A DNA stretch of 64,000 nt from Auraticoccus monumenti (GTDB taxonomy: Bacteria > Actinomycetota > Actinomycetes > Propionibacteriales > Propionibacteriaceae). The stretch covers positions 620,001 to 684,000 of the forward strand of contig NZ_LT629688.1 of NCBI RefSeq assembly GCF_900101785.1. Reading direction: 5' to 3'. A program made the translations under genes and the position numbers. This document shows positions 16,838-26,185 of this stretch, piece by piece. Positions within the stretch are counted from its first letter, which is position 1. Each line of letters starts with the position of its first letter. The notes under the pieces were generated by a model. It had not been told where the DNA came from. It worked only from the letters and a program-made list of their open reading frames with translations, and did not search any database.

Positions 16838-17230
16838 ATGCACGAACCTTCACATCGACTAGAGGCCGCCGTGGCCGACGTAGAAGCGGCAGCACGGGAC
16901 CTCGGCGGCGTCGACCAGGCCGCTGCGCTCGCCGCTCTCTCCAGCGCCCGGGAGCGCATCGACGCCCTGATCGACGAGGTCGCCGCCCAGGGCGTCCTCG
17001 CGGGTCAGTCCGTGCGGTCGCTGGCCGAGGCCGCTGGTGTCGCACCCAACACGCTGTCCCCACGTCTGGCCCGTACCACCGTGCTCGGCGGCTACGCCGA
17101 AGACGGCCGCGTCGGCGCAGAGGGGATCGCCCGAGCCCGCTACGACCTCCGCAACGGCCAGTACCGCCCGGCCGAACAGACCGAACCGCTCACCTTCCGC
17201 GCCCGCCGCTCCCGAAAGGACCGCTCATGA
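16838..17230 (+). CDS. Small helix-turn-helix protein (HTH-VWA operon)
   Basis: This 130-residue protein begins at ATG 16838, placed by the -10 box directly upstream. Residues 1-50 are an Ala/Glu-rich helix (VADVEAAARDLGG...). Residues ~52-75 (GQSVRSLAEAAGVAPNTLSP) look like a helix-turn-helix in which SLAEAAGVA and NTLSPRL would be the two helices. A short Arg-rich tail ends the protein. Its last bases overlap the VWA gene start (ATGA), so the two are co-translated. A DNA-binding regulator of its own operon is the simplest role. I do not recognise a named family. Confidence 0.6.
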   Translation: MHEPSHRLEAAVADVEAAARDLGGVDQAAALAALSSARERIDALIDEVAAQGVLAGQSVRSLAEAAGVAPNTLSPRLARTTVLGGYAEDGRVGAEGIARARYDLRNGQYRPAEQTEPLTFRARRSRKDRS

Positions 17231-17880
17231 CCGACGCCACCTTCACCCACCTGGCCATGCTGCTCGACCGCTCCGGCTCGATGCAGTCGATCAAGGCCGC
17301 CACCGAGCAGGGCTTCGACGCCTTCGTCGCCGAGCAGCGCGGCCAGCAGGGCCTCTGCACCATGACGCTGGCCCAGTTCGACCAGCAGTACGAGGAGGTG
17401 TTCCGCGACGTCGACATCGCCGACGTCCCGCCGCTGCGGCTCGCACCCCGTGGCAGCACCGCACTGCTCGACGCCATCGGGCGGCTCGTGCACACCACCG
17501 GGGAGCGGCTCGCCGCACTGCCGGAGCACGCCCGGCCGGGCAACGTGGTGGTCGGCATCATGACCGACGGTCACGAGAACTCCAGCCAGGAGTACACCCA
17601 CCCGGCCATCAAGGCGCTGATCAGCCAGCAGGAGGAGGCCTACGACTGGACCTTCCTGTACATGGGCGCCAACCAGGACGCCATCGAGGTCGGGGCGCAG
17701 CTCGGAGTCGACGCCCGACGCTCGATGACCTACACCGCAGAAGGCACTGGCGCCGCTCTTGGCGCGACAGCGGCCATGGTGTCGCGGCTGCGCGTGGCGC
17801 GCGCTGGTGGCGCCTCGGCGAACCAGATCCGGGAGGACATCGGCTACACCGAGGCAGACCGTGACCAAGCTGGGCGATGA
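17227..17880 (+). CDS. VWA (von Willebrand A) domain protein
   Basis: This 217-residue soluble protein is almost entirely one VWA domain. The MIDAS metal site DRSGSM is at residues 14-19, the threonine-bearing loop (RGSTALLDAIG) at about 76-86, and the third MIDAS element MTDGHEN at about 113-119. There is no signal peptide or membrane helix, so it acts in the cytoplasm. VWA domains of this kind bind partner proteins through Mg2+ and occur in several anti-phage and stress systems together with helicases or kinases. Here it is coupled to the HTH gene by a four-base overlap and sits 153 bp before the PLD-helicase gene on the same strand. Whether all three genes work together is unproven. Confidence 0.7.
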   Translation: MTDATFTHLAMLLDRSGSMQSIKAATEQGFDAFVAEQRGQQGLCTMTLAQFDQQYEEVFRDVDIADVPPLRLAPRGSTALLDAIGRLVHTTGERLAALPEHARPGNVVVGIMTDGHENSSQEYTHPAIKALISQQEEAYDWTFLYMGANQDAIEVGAQLGVDARRSMTYTAEGTGAALGATAAMVSRLRVARAGGASANQIREDIGYTEADRDQAGR

Positions 17881-18033
17881 CTTCCGCACCTGCCTCAGCA
17901 ATTCATTACCGTCGGATCGCACGACTCCGCTTCGAGGGGTTCTTAGAGGCTTTAGTCGGCCACGTGATTGTGCTGGACTCGCATCGCCGAACCCTGCATG
18001 CCGAGTGTCAGTGGCTCATGCCAAGCTCTCGCC

Positions 18034-21000
18034 ATGGATCACGGCCTCTACGAAGCGCTTGTCACCGAATCTCTGAACGAGCGTCTGGCGCAGCTGCGAG
18101 ATCGAGACCCGTCCGTTTCTGCGGTGGACGCCGCTGAGGTACCGCGCGTTCTCAGCCGCCATGTCGCTGAATCGGTCGAGCGGGTGCTCCGAACGGTGAC
18201 GTCCGCCGAACGCCGACTTGAGCTGGTAAACCGCGTCCTCGCGGTTCTCGAGGACGCGGGAACAACTGTCGAAGGGCCGGCCCGCCAGCTGCAAGCGATC
18301 AGCTACCGGGACCAGTTTCAGGCTGGCCCATCGACCAGTGTCCGGCCCAGCACGCCGCTCAACGACTCGGCCCTCATGACCAACAGCCGTGGCGAGCCGC
18401 AGCTTGCCGCCGAGTTGCGGGCAGAGATCGATTCGAGCGACCAGGTCGATCTGCTGTGCGCCTTCGTCAAGTGGCATGGACTTCGTCTCCTGGAGCAACC
18501 ACTACAGCGAGCTCGTGAGCGCGGCGTGCCAATCCGAGTGATCACGACGACGTACATGGGCGCCACCGAGCGGACCGCTCTTGATCGGTTGGTGCGCGAG
18601 TTCGGCGCGTCCGTGAAGGTGCACTACGACACTCGACGGACGCGCCTGCACGCCAAGGCGTGGATGTTCCATCGAGCAACCGGCTACGACACCGCCTACG
18701 TCGGCTCCTCCAACCTCTCCACCGCCGCACTGCTCGACGGCGTCGAGTGGAACGTCCGGGTGTCGCGCACGTCGACGCCCGACCTGCTGACCAAGTTCGA
18801 GGCGACCTTCGAGTCCTACTGGAATGACCCCGGTTTCGAGAGCTACGACCCGGATCTGCACCGGGAGCGCCTCGACCAGGCCCTGGAGGAAGCGTCAGGT
18901 CGGCGCGCCCACGAACGCGTGACCCTGTCCATCTCGGGACTAGAGGTGCGGCCCTACCCGCACCAGCAGGCCATCCTGCAGGAGCTCGACGTCGCCCGGC
19001 GTGTCCACGACCGGCACCGCAACTTGGTCATCGCCGCCACTGGCACCGGCAAGACCGTGGTCGCCGCGCTCGACTATCGCCGGCTCTGCACGGACGGGCG
19101 ACGCCCACGACTGCTCTTCGTGGCACACCGCAAGGAGATCCTGGAGCAGTCACTGCGGACGTACCGGGAGGTGCTGGGCGACGGCAGCTTCGGCGAGCTG
19201 TACGTCGACGGCCGTCGCCCAGAGCAGTGGGACCACGTCTTCGCCAGCATCCAGAGCTTGGGCAGTTTGGGTCCCGACACGGTGCCGGCTGACCACTTCG
19301 AGGTCCTGGTCATCGACGAGTTCCACCATGCCGCCGCGGTCACCTATCGCCGAGTGCTCGACCACTTCCAGCCGGTGGAGACCCTCGGGCTCACGGCGAC
19401 TCCGGAGCGGACCGACGGAACCGACGTCCGCGACCTGTTCGATGGCGTGGCCACGTCCGAGCTGAGGCTGTGGCAGGCCCTCGAGGCCGAGCTGCTGTGC
19501 CCCTTCCACTACTTCGCCGTGCACGACAGCACGGACCTCTCGCAGCTGACCTGGCGGCGAGGCGGCTACGACACCGGTCAGCTCGAGGGTGTGTACACCG
19601 GCAATGACGCCCGCACGCGGATCGTGCTGCGGCAGCTCCGGGACAAGGTGACGGACACCGGGCAGATGCGGGCGCTGGCCTTCTGCGTGAGCGTCGCCCA
19701 TGCCGAATACATGGCGAGGGCCCTGAGTGACAGTGGCGTCGAGGCGGTGGCCGTCCACGGTGGCACGCCGGGACCCCGTCGTCAGGCGGCGGTCGAGGAC
19801 CTGCGCCAGCAACGCATCAACGTCATCTGCACCGTCGAGGTCTTCAACGAGGGTGTGGACATCCCCGAGGTCGACACCGTCCTGTTGCTGCGACCCACTG
19901 AGAGCACGACCGTGTTCCTGCAGCAGCTGGGCCGCGGCCTGCGCAGTACCCGCGACAAGGATGTGCTGACGGTCCTCGACTTCGTCGGCAAGCAGCGCCG
20001 GGAGTTCCGCTACGACCTCAAGCTGCGTGCGCTCACCGGTCGATCGAGGCGAGACCTGCAGCGTGATATCGACGAGGGCTTCCCCTTCCTGCCTTCGGGC
20101 TGCCAGATCATCCTCGACCGAGTCAGCCAGGAGCTGGTGCTCGAGAACCTTCGGCAGCAGCTCGGACAGCGCTGGAACCAGCTCATCAGCGAAGTGCGAT
20201 CCATGGCCAATCAGCGCGGGGACACCCCGCCGCTCGACATCTTCCTACGAGACACGGGCGTGGAGCTCGCAGATGTCCTGCACGAGGGGCGCCACTCGTG
20301 GACGGAACTCCAGCGCAAGGCCGCGCTGCCGACGCCAGAAGGCCGGATCCACGAGGAGGCGCTGCTCAAGCGAACACGAGCACTGGCGCACGCGGACGAC
20401 CTCGAACGCCTGCAGGTGTATGCCACGCTGCTGGACGACCCCAGCTTCGAGCCCACGAACGCTCGCGAGCGCAGGCTGGCAGCGATGCTCCTCTTCTCGC
20501 TGTGGCCCACGGGCGCCCCGTCTCCCTCCGTGCGTCAGTCGCTGCGCATGCTGGAGCAGGAGCCGGCCATCTGCGCTGAGCTGCGCCAGGTGCTGGACGT
20601 CGCCCTGGGCCAGGTCGCCCATGTCACGACCAGCCTCGACGGTGAGCTGGCGGACGTGCCGCTGCAGGTGCATGCGCAGTACTCGCGGGAGGAGGTTCTG
20701 GCCGCGCTGGGCTTCACGCCCCAGTGGAACCACGACGAGGGACGACTGCCCAACAGCATGCGTGAGGGCGTCGTCTACATCCCGGAGCTGCACGTCGACG
20801 CCTTCTTCATCACGCTGAACAAGACTGAGGGGGACTACTCCCCCACCACGATGTACGCCGACTACCCGATCAGCGACACGCTCTTCCACTGGGAGTCCCA
20901 GTCCCGAACAGCGGCCGCCTCGATGACTGGGCGACGCTACTTGAAGGGCCGCAGCCACGTACTGCTCTTTGTCCGTCACACGCGCAAGGGCGAGTTCGGT

Positions 21001-21135
21001 ACCAACCCGTACCTGTTCCTGGGCCCCGCGACGTACGTCTCCCACCAGGGGGAACGCCCCATCGCCATCACCTGGGAACTGCAGCACCCGGCACCGTCGG
21101 ACTTCCTGACCAGCGCCCGTGTGGCGGTGGCCTGA
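18034..21135 (+). CDS. PLD nuclease-DEAD/DEAH helicase fusion (DUF3427 type)
   Basis: From ATG 18034 the product is 1033 residues. An N-terminal helical part (1-110) precedes a phospholipase D-like nuclease domain with HAKAW (about residue 205) and GSSNLS (about 229). The superfamily 2 helicase follows: Walker A GTGKT (about 335), DEFH (about 427) and the second lobe with QQLGRGLRST (about 630). A ~350-residue C-terminal region, ending around HTRKGEFG and AITWELQHPAP, fits the DUF3427 domain of this family. Such fusions are restriction-like defence candidates in which the helicase brings the PLD nuclease to DNA. The upstream alternative start at 17968 lacks a ribosome-binding site. It could be a single-gene system or the effector of the HTH-VWA operon. 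Confidence 0.78.
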   Translation: MDHGLYEALVTESLNERLAQLRDRDPSVSAVDAAEVPRVLSRHVAESVERVLRTVTSAERRLELVNRVLAVLEDAGTTVEGPARQLQAISYRDQFQAGPSTSVRPSTPLNDSALMTNSRGEPQLAAELRAEIDSSDQVDLLCAFVKWHGLRLLEQPLQRARERGVPIRVITTTYMGATERTALDRLVREFGASVKVHYDTRRTRLHAKAWMFHRATGYDTAYVGSSNLSTAALLDGVEWNVRVSRTSTPDLLTKFEATFESYWNDPGFESYDPDLHRERLDQALEEASGRRAHERVTLSISGLEVRPYPHQQAILQELDVARRVHDRHRNLVIAATGTGKTVVAALDYRRLCTDGRRPRLLFVAHRKEILEQSLRTYREVLGDGSFGELYVDGRRPEQWDHVFASIQSLGSLGPDTVPADHFEVLVIDEFHHAAAVTYRRVLDHFQPVETLGLTATPERTDGTDVRDLFDGVATSELRLWQALEAELLCPFHYFAVHDSTDLSQLTWRRGGYDTGQLEGVYTGNDARTRIVLRQLRDKVTDTGQMRALAFCVSVAHAEYMARALSDSGVEAVAVHGGTPGPRRQAAVEDLRQQRINVICTVEVFNEGVDIPEVDTVLLLRPTESTTVFLQQLGRGLRSTRDKDVLTVLDFVGKQRREFRYDLKLRALTGRSRRDLQRDIDEGFPFLPSGCQIILDRVSQELVLENLRQQLGQRWNQLISEVRSMANQRGDTPPLDIFLRDTGVELADVLHEGRHSWTELQRKAALPTPEGRIHEEALLKRTRALAHADDLERLQVYATLLDDPSFEPTNARERRLAAMLLFSLWPTGAPSPSVRQSLRMLEQEPAICAELRQVLDVALGQVAHVTTSLDGELADVPLQVHAQYSREEVLAALGFTPQWNHDEGRLPNSMREGVVYIPELHVDAFFITLNKTEGDYSPTTMYADYPISDTLFHWESQSRTAAASMTGRRYLKGRSHVLLFVRHTRKGEFGTNPYLFLGPATYVSHQGERPIAITWELQHPAPSDFLTSARVAVA

Positions 21136-21215
21136 GGACGGTGTCACCTGCGAGGCGCTGATCGCTAGTCCCGTCGTGCTGACGACTGGCCAATGTGGCG
21201 CTGGCAGGTAGCCGG

Positions 21216-22016
21216 TCAGTTCTTGAGACTCTCGACCTGCACGGACCACTCGCTCAGTCCGCTGTCGTCGGCGCGCGCCAGCTGTCCCGGCTGTGCCGTG
21301 TCGACGTCGGTCGCGGCACCTAGCAGTGGTTCAACCCCGATGGACCGGTACGGCGCGCCAGTAGGCCAGCCGCCGAGGTTGCGCCACAGCAGGAGCGACA
21401 CCGGACCTGTCCCCCGCTCCATTCGCCAGCGCAGCACCAGGACGTCCTCACCGTCTACGAGCTGGACGGTGTCGGTGGCCACGACGGCCAACCATGCGGT
21501 CCCGTCCTCTGGGCCACACCGCTCCAGTGACGTCACGCCAGGCCACGCCGTCGACGTCCAAGGGCCGTTGGCGGCGACGTCCTGGACGCGCATTGGCGTC
21601 CCCGATGGCAGCACCACCCGGGCGGACTCCGACAACGAGTAAAGCCCGTGTACCGCGTGTAGGAGGCCGCGGCCGGGCTCACCCGTCACGGTGTAACGCG
21701 CGGTCAGTAGACCGTCGGGCACGTCCATACGCCTGCGCAGATCCCAGCCGGACGCCTGGACGCGGGCGTCTGCCGCGGTCCCTGTCCAGCGGCGGGACCA
21801 GACGTCCCCGTGATCGAGGCGGCCGGCGACGGTGGGGAAGCACTCCTCCACCCCGCCGGCGTCCACGAAGGCGTCACCCGGGTGCGCCGCCCCGCGCTCC
21901 GCCAACACCGACGGTCGCTGCCAGAGCCACTCGCGGTGAGGGGTGCGAAGCGAAGTCCAGCGCCCACCGTGCTCGAGGTCGACCTCGACGGTGAGCGGCT
22001 GGCGTCGCTCAGCCAT
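21216..22016 (-). CDS. Aldose 1-epimerase-like (galactose mutarotase fold) protein
   Basis: This 266-residue protein has the opening of mutarotase-like beta-sandwich proteins: LEHGGRWTSL near residue 15, GGVEECFPTV near 53, and the beta-rich GLYSLSESARVVLPSG near 145. GGVEECFPTV resembles the conserved G-G-x-x-x-x-F/W-P segment of aldose epimerases and related sugar-phosphate mutarotases. Catalytic His/Glu assignment is uncertain. It lies downstream of the GH2 gene on the same strand (107-bp gap) and so probably helps interconvert anomers of the imported or released sugar. It marks the right edge of the defence island. Confidence 0.6.
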   Translation of the reverse strand: MAERRQPLTVEVDLEHGGRWTSLRTPHREWLWQRPSVLAERGAAHPGDAFVDAGGVEECFPTVAGRLDHGDVWSRRWTGTAADARVQASGWDLRRRMDVPDGLLTARYTVTGEPGRGLLHAVHGLYSLSESARVVLPSGTPMRVQDVAANGPWTSTAWPGVTSLERCGPEDGTAWLAVVATDTVQLVDGEDVLVLRWRMERGTGPVSLLLWRNLGGWPTGAPYRSIGVEPLLGAATDVDTAQPGQLARADDSGLSEWSVQVESLKN

Positions 22017-22123
22017 CGGCCGTCCGGCGAGGGGAAACGATCGTGGCCTGGTCGCTAATCACCCCTAATCACATTGCCTCTCACGGCACCTGGCGGGCTG
22101 AGCCCGGTGCCTCAGCACGCTCG

Positions 22124-25006
22124 TCACCCTGCGTCGGCAGTGGGAGAAGGGGTGAGCAGCTGGCGCACCGCCTCAGCGGAGACGGTCGGCGCGGGACGTC
22201 CCTCACCGCCCAGATAGCCCAAGAGGCTGGCCAGGAGCTGCCGGGCCACCGGCCGGACGTCCAGGTCAGAGTGAAGATCCATCGAGCAGACCAGCAGCCG
22301 TCCTTCCCCCACCCCCACCTCCCACACCAGGCCCAGGCGGCGGGCGGAGAACCAGGTGTCGATGGGCTGGACGATCGGGTGGACCTCCGGGAGGTCGTCC
22401 AGCACCACGGCGTTCGCCCCGTGCAGCGGCTCCCACCACTGCCAGTCGGTGTGGCCGTCGGAGGGGAAGCCGGCCAGGGCCGGGTGCGCCGGGTCGTGGG
22501 TGATGCCGAGGGTGTGCGGGGCCTGGTTGCGGGTCCAGGCGGTGTTCCAGAAGACCGGGGAGAAGCCCAGGGCGACCTCGGTGTGCGGGGCGCCGAGCTC
22601 GGGGAACAGCAGCACCGTTCGGCCACCCTCGGCGGCCTCGAGCGCCTCCTCCAGGTCACGGGTGGTGAGGACGTCCGACGTTGGCGCGGGGGCTGCAGGT
22701 GGGAAGACCCACAGGGACCAGTCGTTGGCGTGCTGCTCGCCCTCGGCGGTGGTGACGGTCACCTCGAGCGACAGGCGACGGGCCTCAGAAGACTCCGGCG
22801 CCGCCACGCTCACCTCGCCGTGCATCGAGCTGTTGCCGATCGCCACGGTGCTGCCGCCGACCGTCCCGCTGTCGAGCTTGGCGCCCGAGTCGTCCTGCAG
22901 CGTCCAGGCGACGGTCGCGCCCTCCAGCGCAGCGGCGCCGAAGTGGGCGACCTGGACGGTGAACGTCAGCTCCTCACCGCTGGTCAGGACCCGCTTAGGC
23001 AGCCGGGCCAGCGGCACGGTCGGACCACAGAACCGGGCGAACTCCGCTGCGGTGCAGTAGCCCTTCTCCTGCCAGAACGCGTCCAGCACCCCGACCAGCG
23101 CGGTTCCCTGGCCGGGGAAGTCGTTGAGCCCCAGCAGGTGGAAGCCGCCGAAGCCGGGCGTGCGGAGCGCGGCCTCGATGTCCTCCTTGTAGGCCAGCTC
23201 CTGCAGCTCACCTGAAGCCAGCCGGAACTCCTCAGCCTGGTCGGCCATGCCGCCCTGGGCCAGGAAGTCGGCGAAGATGTCGAAGTTCCGCGGCTGCAAC
23301 AGGCCGGTGTATTTCTCCCTCTCCGCGAAGTTGGGGTAGGCGCACCACTGGCCGATCTCGTGGCTGATGATCGGTCGCGGCGAGGCCTGGACGTACTCGG
23401 TGTAGTCGGTCGTGGTCTCCGGCGGGCGGCCGTTGATCCGCGACTCCAGCTCCTCGCCCCAGCGCTGCACACGGGGCTCGGAGATGCTGTCGACGTCGTT
23501 CTCGGGGATGGTCGGCCAGCCGGCGCCGCTGGTGTAGAGGTGCCGCGGGTCGAGCCGCCGGACGTGAGCCACCCAGTGGCCGAGGAACTCCGCGTCCCGG
23601 CCGGCGGGCTCGTTGCCGTGGGCCATCATCAGGAACGAGGGGTGGTGGCCGAAGGTGCGCAGGATCGCCGTGGTCTCCTCGTAGACGTAGGCGTCCACCG
23701 GTCGCGACTCCCCGATCGCCGCGCCCTGGTTGGCCCACACCGGCCCCTCGACCTGGAGGTAGAAGCCAGCCTGGTTGGCCGCGACGAAGGCCGCCTCGGG
23801 TGGGCACCAGGAGTGGAACCTCAGCAGGTTGAGCCCGTGCGCCTGGCAGATGTCGATGATCCGGCGCCACGACGCGACGTCGGTGGGCGGGTGGCCGGTC
23901 AGGGGGTGGACGCCGGACTCCAGCGTCCCGCGGATGAAAGTGCGACGGCCGTTGACCGTGATCTGGGTGCCCTCGGTGCCCACCGAGCGCAGCCCGAAGG
24001 TGAGGGTGCGGCCGTGGGTGTGGACGGCGCCGTCGACCGTGGTCTCCAGCTCCACGGTCAGCTCGTGCAGCGCCGGGGAGAACTCGTCCCACGTGGGCGC
24101 GTCCTCCCCCAGCTCGACGTCGAGGTCGACGTGCCCGCCGCCGGCGACCATGCCGCGCTCGACCAGGTCACGGCTCTGCTCGGAGTCGAACGAGGCGCTG
24201 ACCGAGACCGGGGCAGCGTTGGCGCCGACACGGCGGACGGTCGCGGTGACCGTGCCCGCGCCGACGCCGGCGGTGCCGCTGGCCAGGTCGACCTTGACCC
24301 TCACCGAGCGCCGCTCGACGTCGGGCAGCGTCATCACGTGGCTGATCACCACGACCGGCTGTGCGGTGAGGGTCAGCTCGCCGATGACGCCGTTCCAGTT
24401 GCCCTGGGTGTGGTCGGAGATGCTGTGGGCGTTCGGGCCGACGTCGACGATGGTGCGGTTGTCGACCCGCAGGGTGAGCCGGTGGCGTCCGGGCTCGAGC
24501 ACCCCGAGGTCGAAGCGGTGCGGGGTGCTGAGGCTGCGCTCGGACCCCACCCGTCTGTCGTCCAGCCACAGCGTGGACTCCCAGTGCACCCGCTCCAGAT
24601 CCAGCACCACCCGGCGACCGCGCCAGGACTCCGGCACCGCGACCTCGCGGGAGAACCAGGCCGCCCCGCGGTAGTAGCGGCGCGGCTGCAGCCAGAACGG
24701 CACCGCCACCGCACCCGGCTCGCGGTAGGGGGCGTAGCGGTCGTCGGTGTAGAAAGAGCGGTCCACCACCAGACCGGTCCAGGGGGTGTCGACGGTGATC
24801 TCGTCACCGAAGCCCTGCTCCTGCAGCGAGCCCGGCAGACGGACCTGATCGGTCCCGTCGATGTCCTCGGCGAACCAGCGCTCGCGCTCGCCGACGTCGT
24901 CGGGGTCGAGACGCAGTGACCAGGTGCCGGCGACGTCGAGCTGGAAGGGGTCTGCGTCCTGGGTCGACGGGGTCGCGTCCGCGAGGAAGGTCTCGGTGGT
25001 GGTCAT
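22124..25006 (-). CDS. Glycoside hydrolase family 2 enzyme
   Basis: This 960-residue enzyme has the GH2 order: an N-terminal sugar-binding jelly roll (about 20-200, with TWSLRLDPDD and LPGSLQEQGFG), an immunoglobulin-like domain (about 200-340), then the TIM barrel. The catalytic acid/base is the Glu of HGNEPAGRD (about residue 466). The nucleophile is probably the Glu of ISHEIGQW (about 549). A further beta domain and a ~150-residue C-terminal domain follow. There is no signal peptide, so it acts on imported oligosaccharides. It is the last large gene of the 22-32 kb uptake operon, 299 bp downstream of a permease gene. Substrate (beta-galactoside, -mannoside or -glucuronide) cannot be fixed from motifs alone. 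Confidence 0.85.
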   Translation of the reverse strand: MTTTETFLADATPSTQDADPFQLDVAGTWSLRLDPDDVGERERWFAEDIDGTDQVRLPGSLQEQGFGDEITVDTPWTGLVVDRSFYTDDRYAPYREPGAVAVPFWLQPRRYYRGAAWFSREVAVPESWRGRRVVLDLERVHWESTLWLDDRRVGSERSLSTPHRFDLGVLEPGRHRLTLRVDNRTIVDVGPNAHSISDHTQGNWNGVIGELTLTAQPVVVISHVMTLPDVERRSVRVKVDLASGTAGVGAGTVTATVRRVGANAAPVSVSASFDSEQSRDLVERGMVAGGGHVDLDVELGEDAPTWDEFSPALHELTVELETTVDGAVHTHGRTLTFGLRSVGTEGTQITVNGRRTFIRGTLESGVHPLTGHPPTDVASWRRIIDICQAHGLNLLRFHSWCPPEAAFVAANQAGFYLQVEGPVWANQGAAIGESRPVDAYVYEETTAILRTFGHHPSFLMMAHGNEPAGRDAEFLGHWVAHVRRLDPRHLYTSGAGWPTIPENDVDSISEPRVQRWGEELESRINGRPPETTTDYTEYVQASPRPIISHEIGQWCAYPNFAEREKYTGLLQPRNFDIFADFLAQGGMADQAEEFRLASGELQELAYKEDIEAALRTPGFGGFHLLGLNDFPGQGTALVGVLDAFWQEKGYCTAAEFARFCGPTVPLARLPKRVLTSGEELTFTVQVAHFGAAALEGATVAWTLQDDSGAKLDSGTVGGSTVAIGNSSMHGEVSVAAPESSEARRLSLEVTVTTAEGEQHANDWSLWVFPPAAPAPTSDVLTTRDLEEALEAAEGGRTVLLFPELGAPHTEVALGFSPVFWNTAWTRNQAPHTLGITHDPAHPALAGFPSDGHTDWQWWEPLHGANAVVLDDLPEVHPIVQPIDTWFSARRLGLVWEVGVGEGRLLVCSMDLHSDLDVRPVARQLLASLLGYLGGEGRPAPTVSAEAVRQLLTPSPTADAG

Positions 25007-25305
25007 CGGCTGTCGGCCTCCAGGTCGGGTCAGTTCTGGCTCTGGTGCGCTCGGGACGTTGCTTGGTCAGGGTTCCGGCCGGTGATGGGCCGGCCGGGTT
25101 GTTGCTCGATCACGACGCCGGTGGATCGACCGCGGCGTGTCGCATCGGGCCCGTCAGTTCAAACGGCGAGTCAGTCAACGGTCGGACGGCGTCCAGGCAG
25201 GCTTCCGGCTCCCGACCTCCGGCCCGGACGACGCCCCACCACCCGCCGTCCGGAACCGACCTGGGCCTCACGGAACCAGGCGAAAGCCGGTGGTCCAGGA
25301 GCGGC
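25007..25305. other. Intergenic region between permease and GH2 genes
   Basis: No coding frame is convincing. A short GC-rich inverted repeat, CCGGCC (25075-25080) and GGCCGG (25088-25093), could slow transcription but lacks a T-run. GGAGG about 12 bases before the GH2 start is a usable ribosome-binding site. No promoter was recognised, so GH2 may still be in the same operon. Confidence 0.35.
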
Positions 25306-26184
25306 TCACTTGTTGCTCCCCACCAGCAGCCCGGACACGAACTGCTTCTGGAACATGAAGAACACGATCGCCGTCGGTACCGCGGCCACCAGCGAGGCGG
25401 CGGCGATGACGTTCCACTGGCTGGAGTAGCCGCCCTGCAGGTTGAGCAGGGCCGCGGTGATCGGGAACTTGGTCTCGCTGCGCAGCACGGTCAGCGCCCA
25501 GATCAGGTCGTTGAAGATCCAGGTGGTGGCCAGCGCGGCCAGGGCCGCCAGCGACGGCCGTGACAACGGCAGCACCAGCTGGGCGTAGATCCGCGCCGCC
25601 CCGGCCCCGTCCAGCCGGGCCGCCTCGAACATCTCCTCCGGCAGCCCGCGCATGAAGCCGTGCAGCACGAAGGTGTAGAACCCGATGCCGAAGCCGACCT
25701 GCACCAGCGTCAGCGCGAACAGGGTGTCGTAGATCCCGATCGACTGGGTGATCTGGGCCACCGGCACCAGCAGGATCTGCGGTGGGAGCAGGTTGCCGGC
25801 CAGCATCACCAGCAGGATCGCCTTGCGCCCGGGGATCCGGTAGCGGCTCAGCGCGTAGGCGGCCCAGGACGACAGTGCCAGCGAGGCGATCACCCCGGCT
25901 GCGGTCACCAGCAGGCTGTTGCCCAGGGCCCGCAGCAGGTTCCCGCCGGCGAAGGCGCCGGCGAACCCGTCCAGGGTCAGCGACGCCGGGAAGGCGCCCA
26001 GCCCGCGTCCGGCGATGTCGTCGAAGGACCGCAGCGCGATCAGCAGCACGAACACGATCGGGCTGATCCAGAGCAGGGTCAGCGGCACCATCGCCACGTG
26101 CAGCCAGGGCGAGCGTCCACGCCGGCGTCGTCTGGGAACCCCGGCCCCGGAGGTCTCGGTCGTCCCGAGGGTCGTCGCGGTCAT
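25306..26184 (-). CDS. ABC sugar-importer permease (MalG family)
   Basis: This 292-residue inner-membrane protein has about six hydrophobic helices, beginning after an Arg-rich cytoplasmic start (RRRRRGRSPWLHVAMVPLT). The binding-protein-dependent transport loop is EAARLDGAGAARIYAQLVLP (about residues 190-210), matching the EAA motif E-A-A-x-x-D-G-A that docks the ATPase. The KQFVSGLLVGSNK ending is typical of MalG-type (CUT1) subunits. ATG 26184 follows the partner permease stop by one base, with GAGGAGG inside that gene's end as ribosome-binding site. It forms the channel with the upstream permease. Confidence 0.88.
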   Translation of the reverse strand: MTATTLGTTETSGAGVPRRRRRGRSPWLHVAMVPLTLLWISPIVFVLLIALRSFDDIAGRGLGAFPASLTLDGFAGAFAGGNLLRALGNSLLVTAAGVIASLALSSWAAYALSRYRIPGRKAILLVMLAGNLLPPQILLVPVAQITQSIGIYDTLFALTLVQVGFGIGFYTFVLHGFMRGLPEEMFEAARLDGAGAARIYAQLVLPLSRPSLAALAALATTWIFNDLIWALTVLRSETKFPITAALLNLQGGYSSQWNVIAAASLVAAVPTAIVFFMFQKQFVSGLLVGSNK

Positions 26185-26185
26185 G

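Noticed and set aside
25075-25093. CCGGCC/GGCCGG hairpin as a terminator of the permease operon
   Set aside because: Only six pairs in very GC-rich DNA and no T-run; chance is likely.
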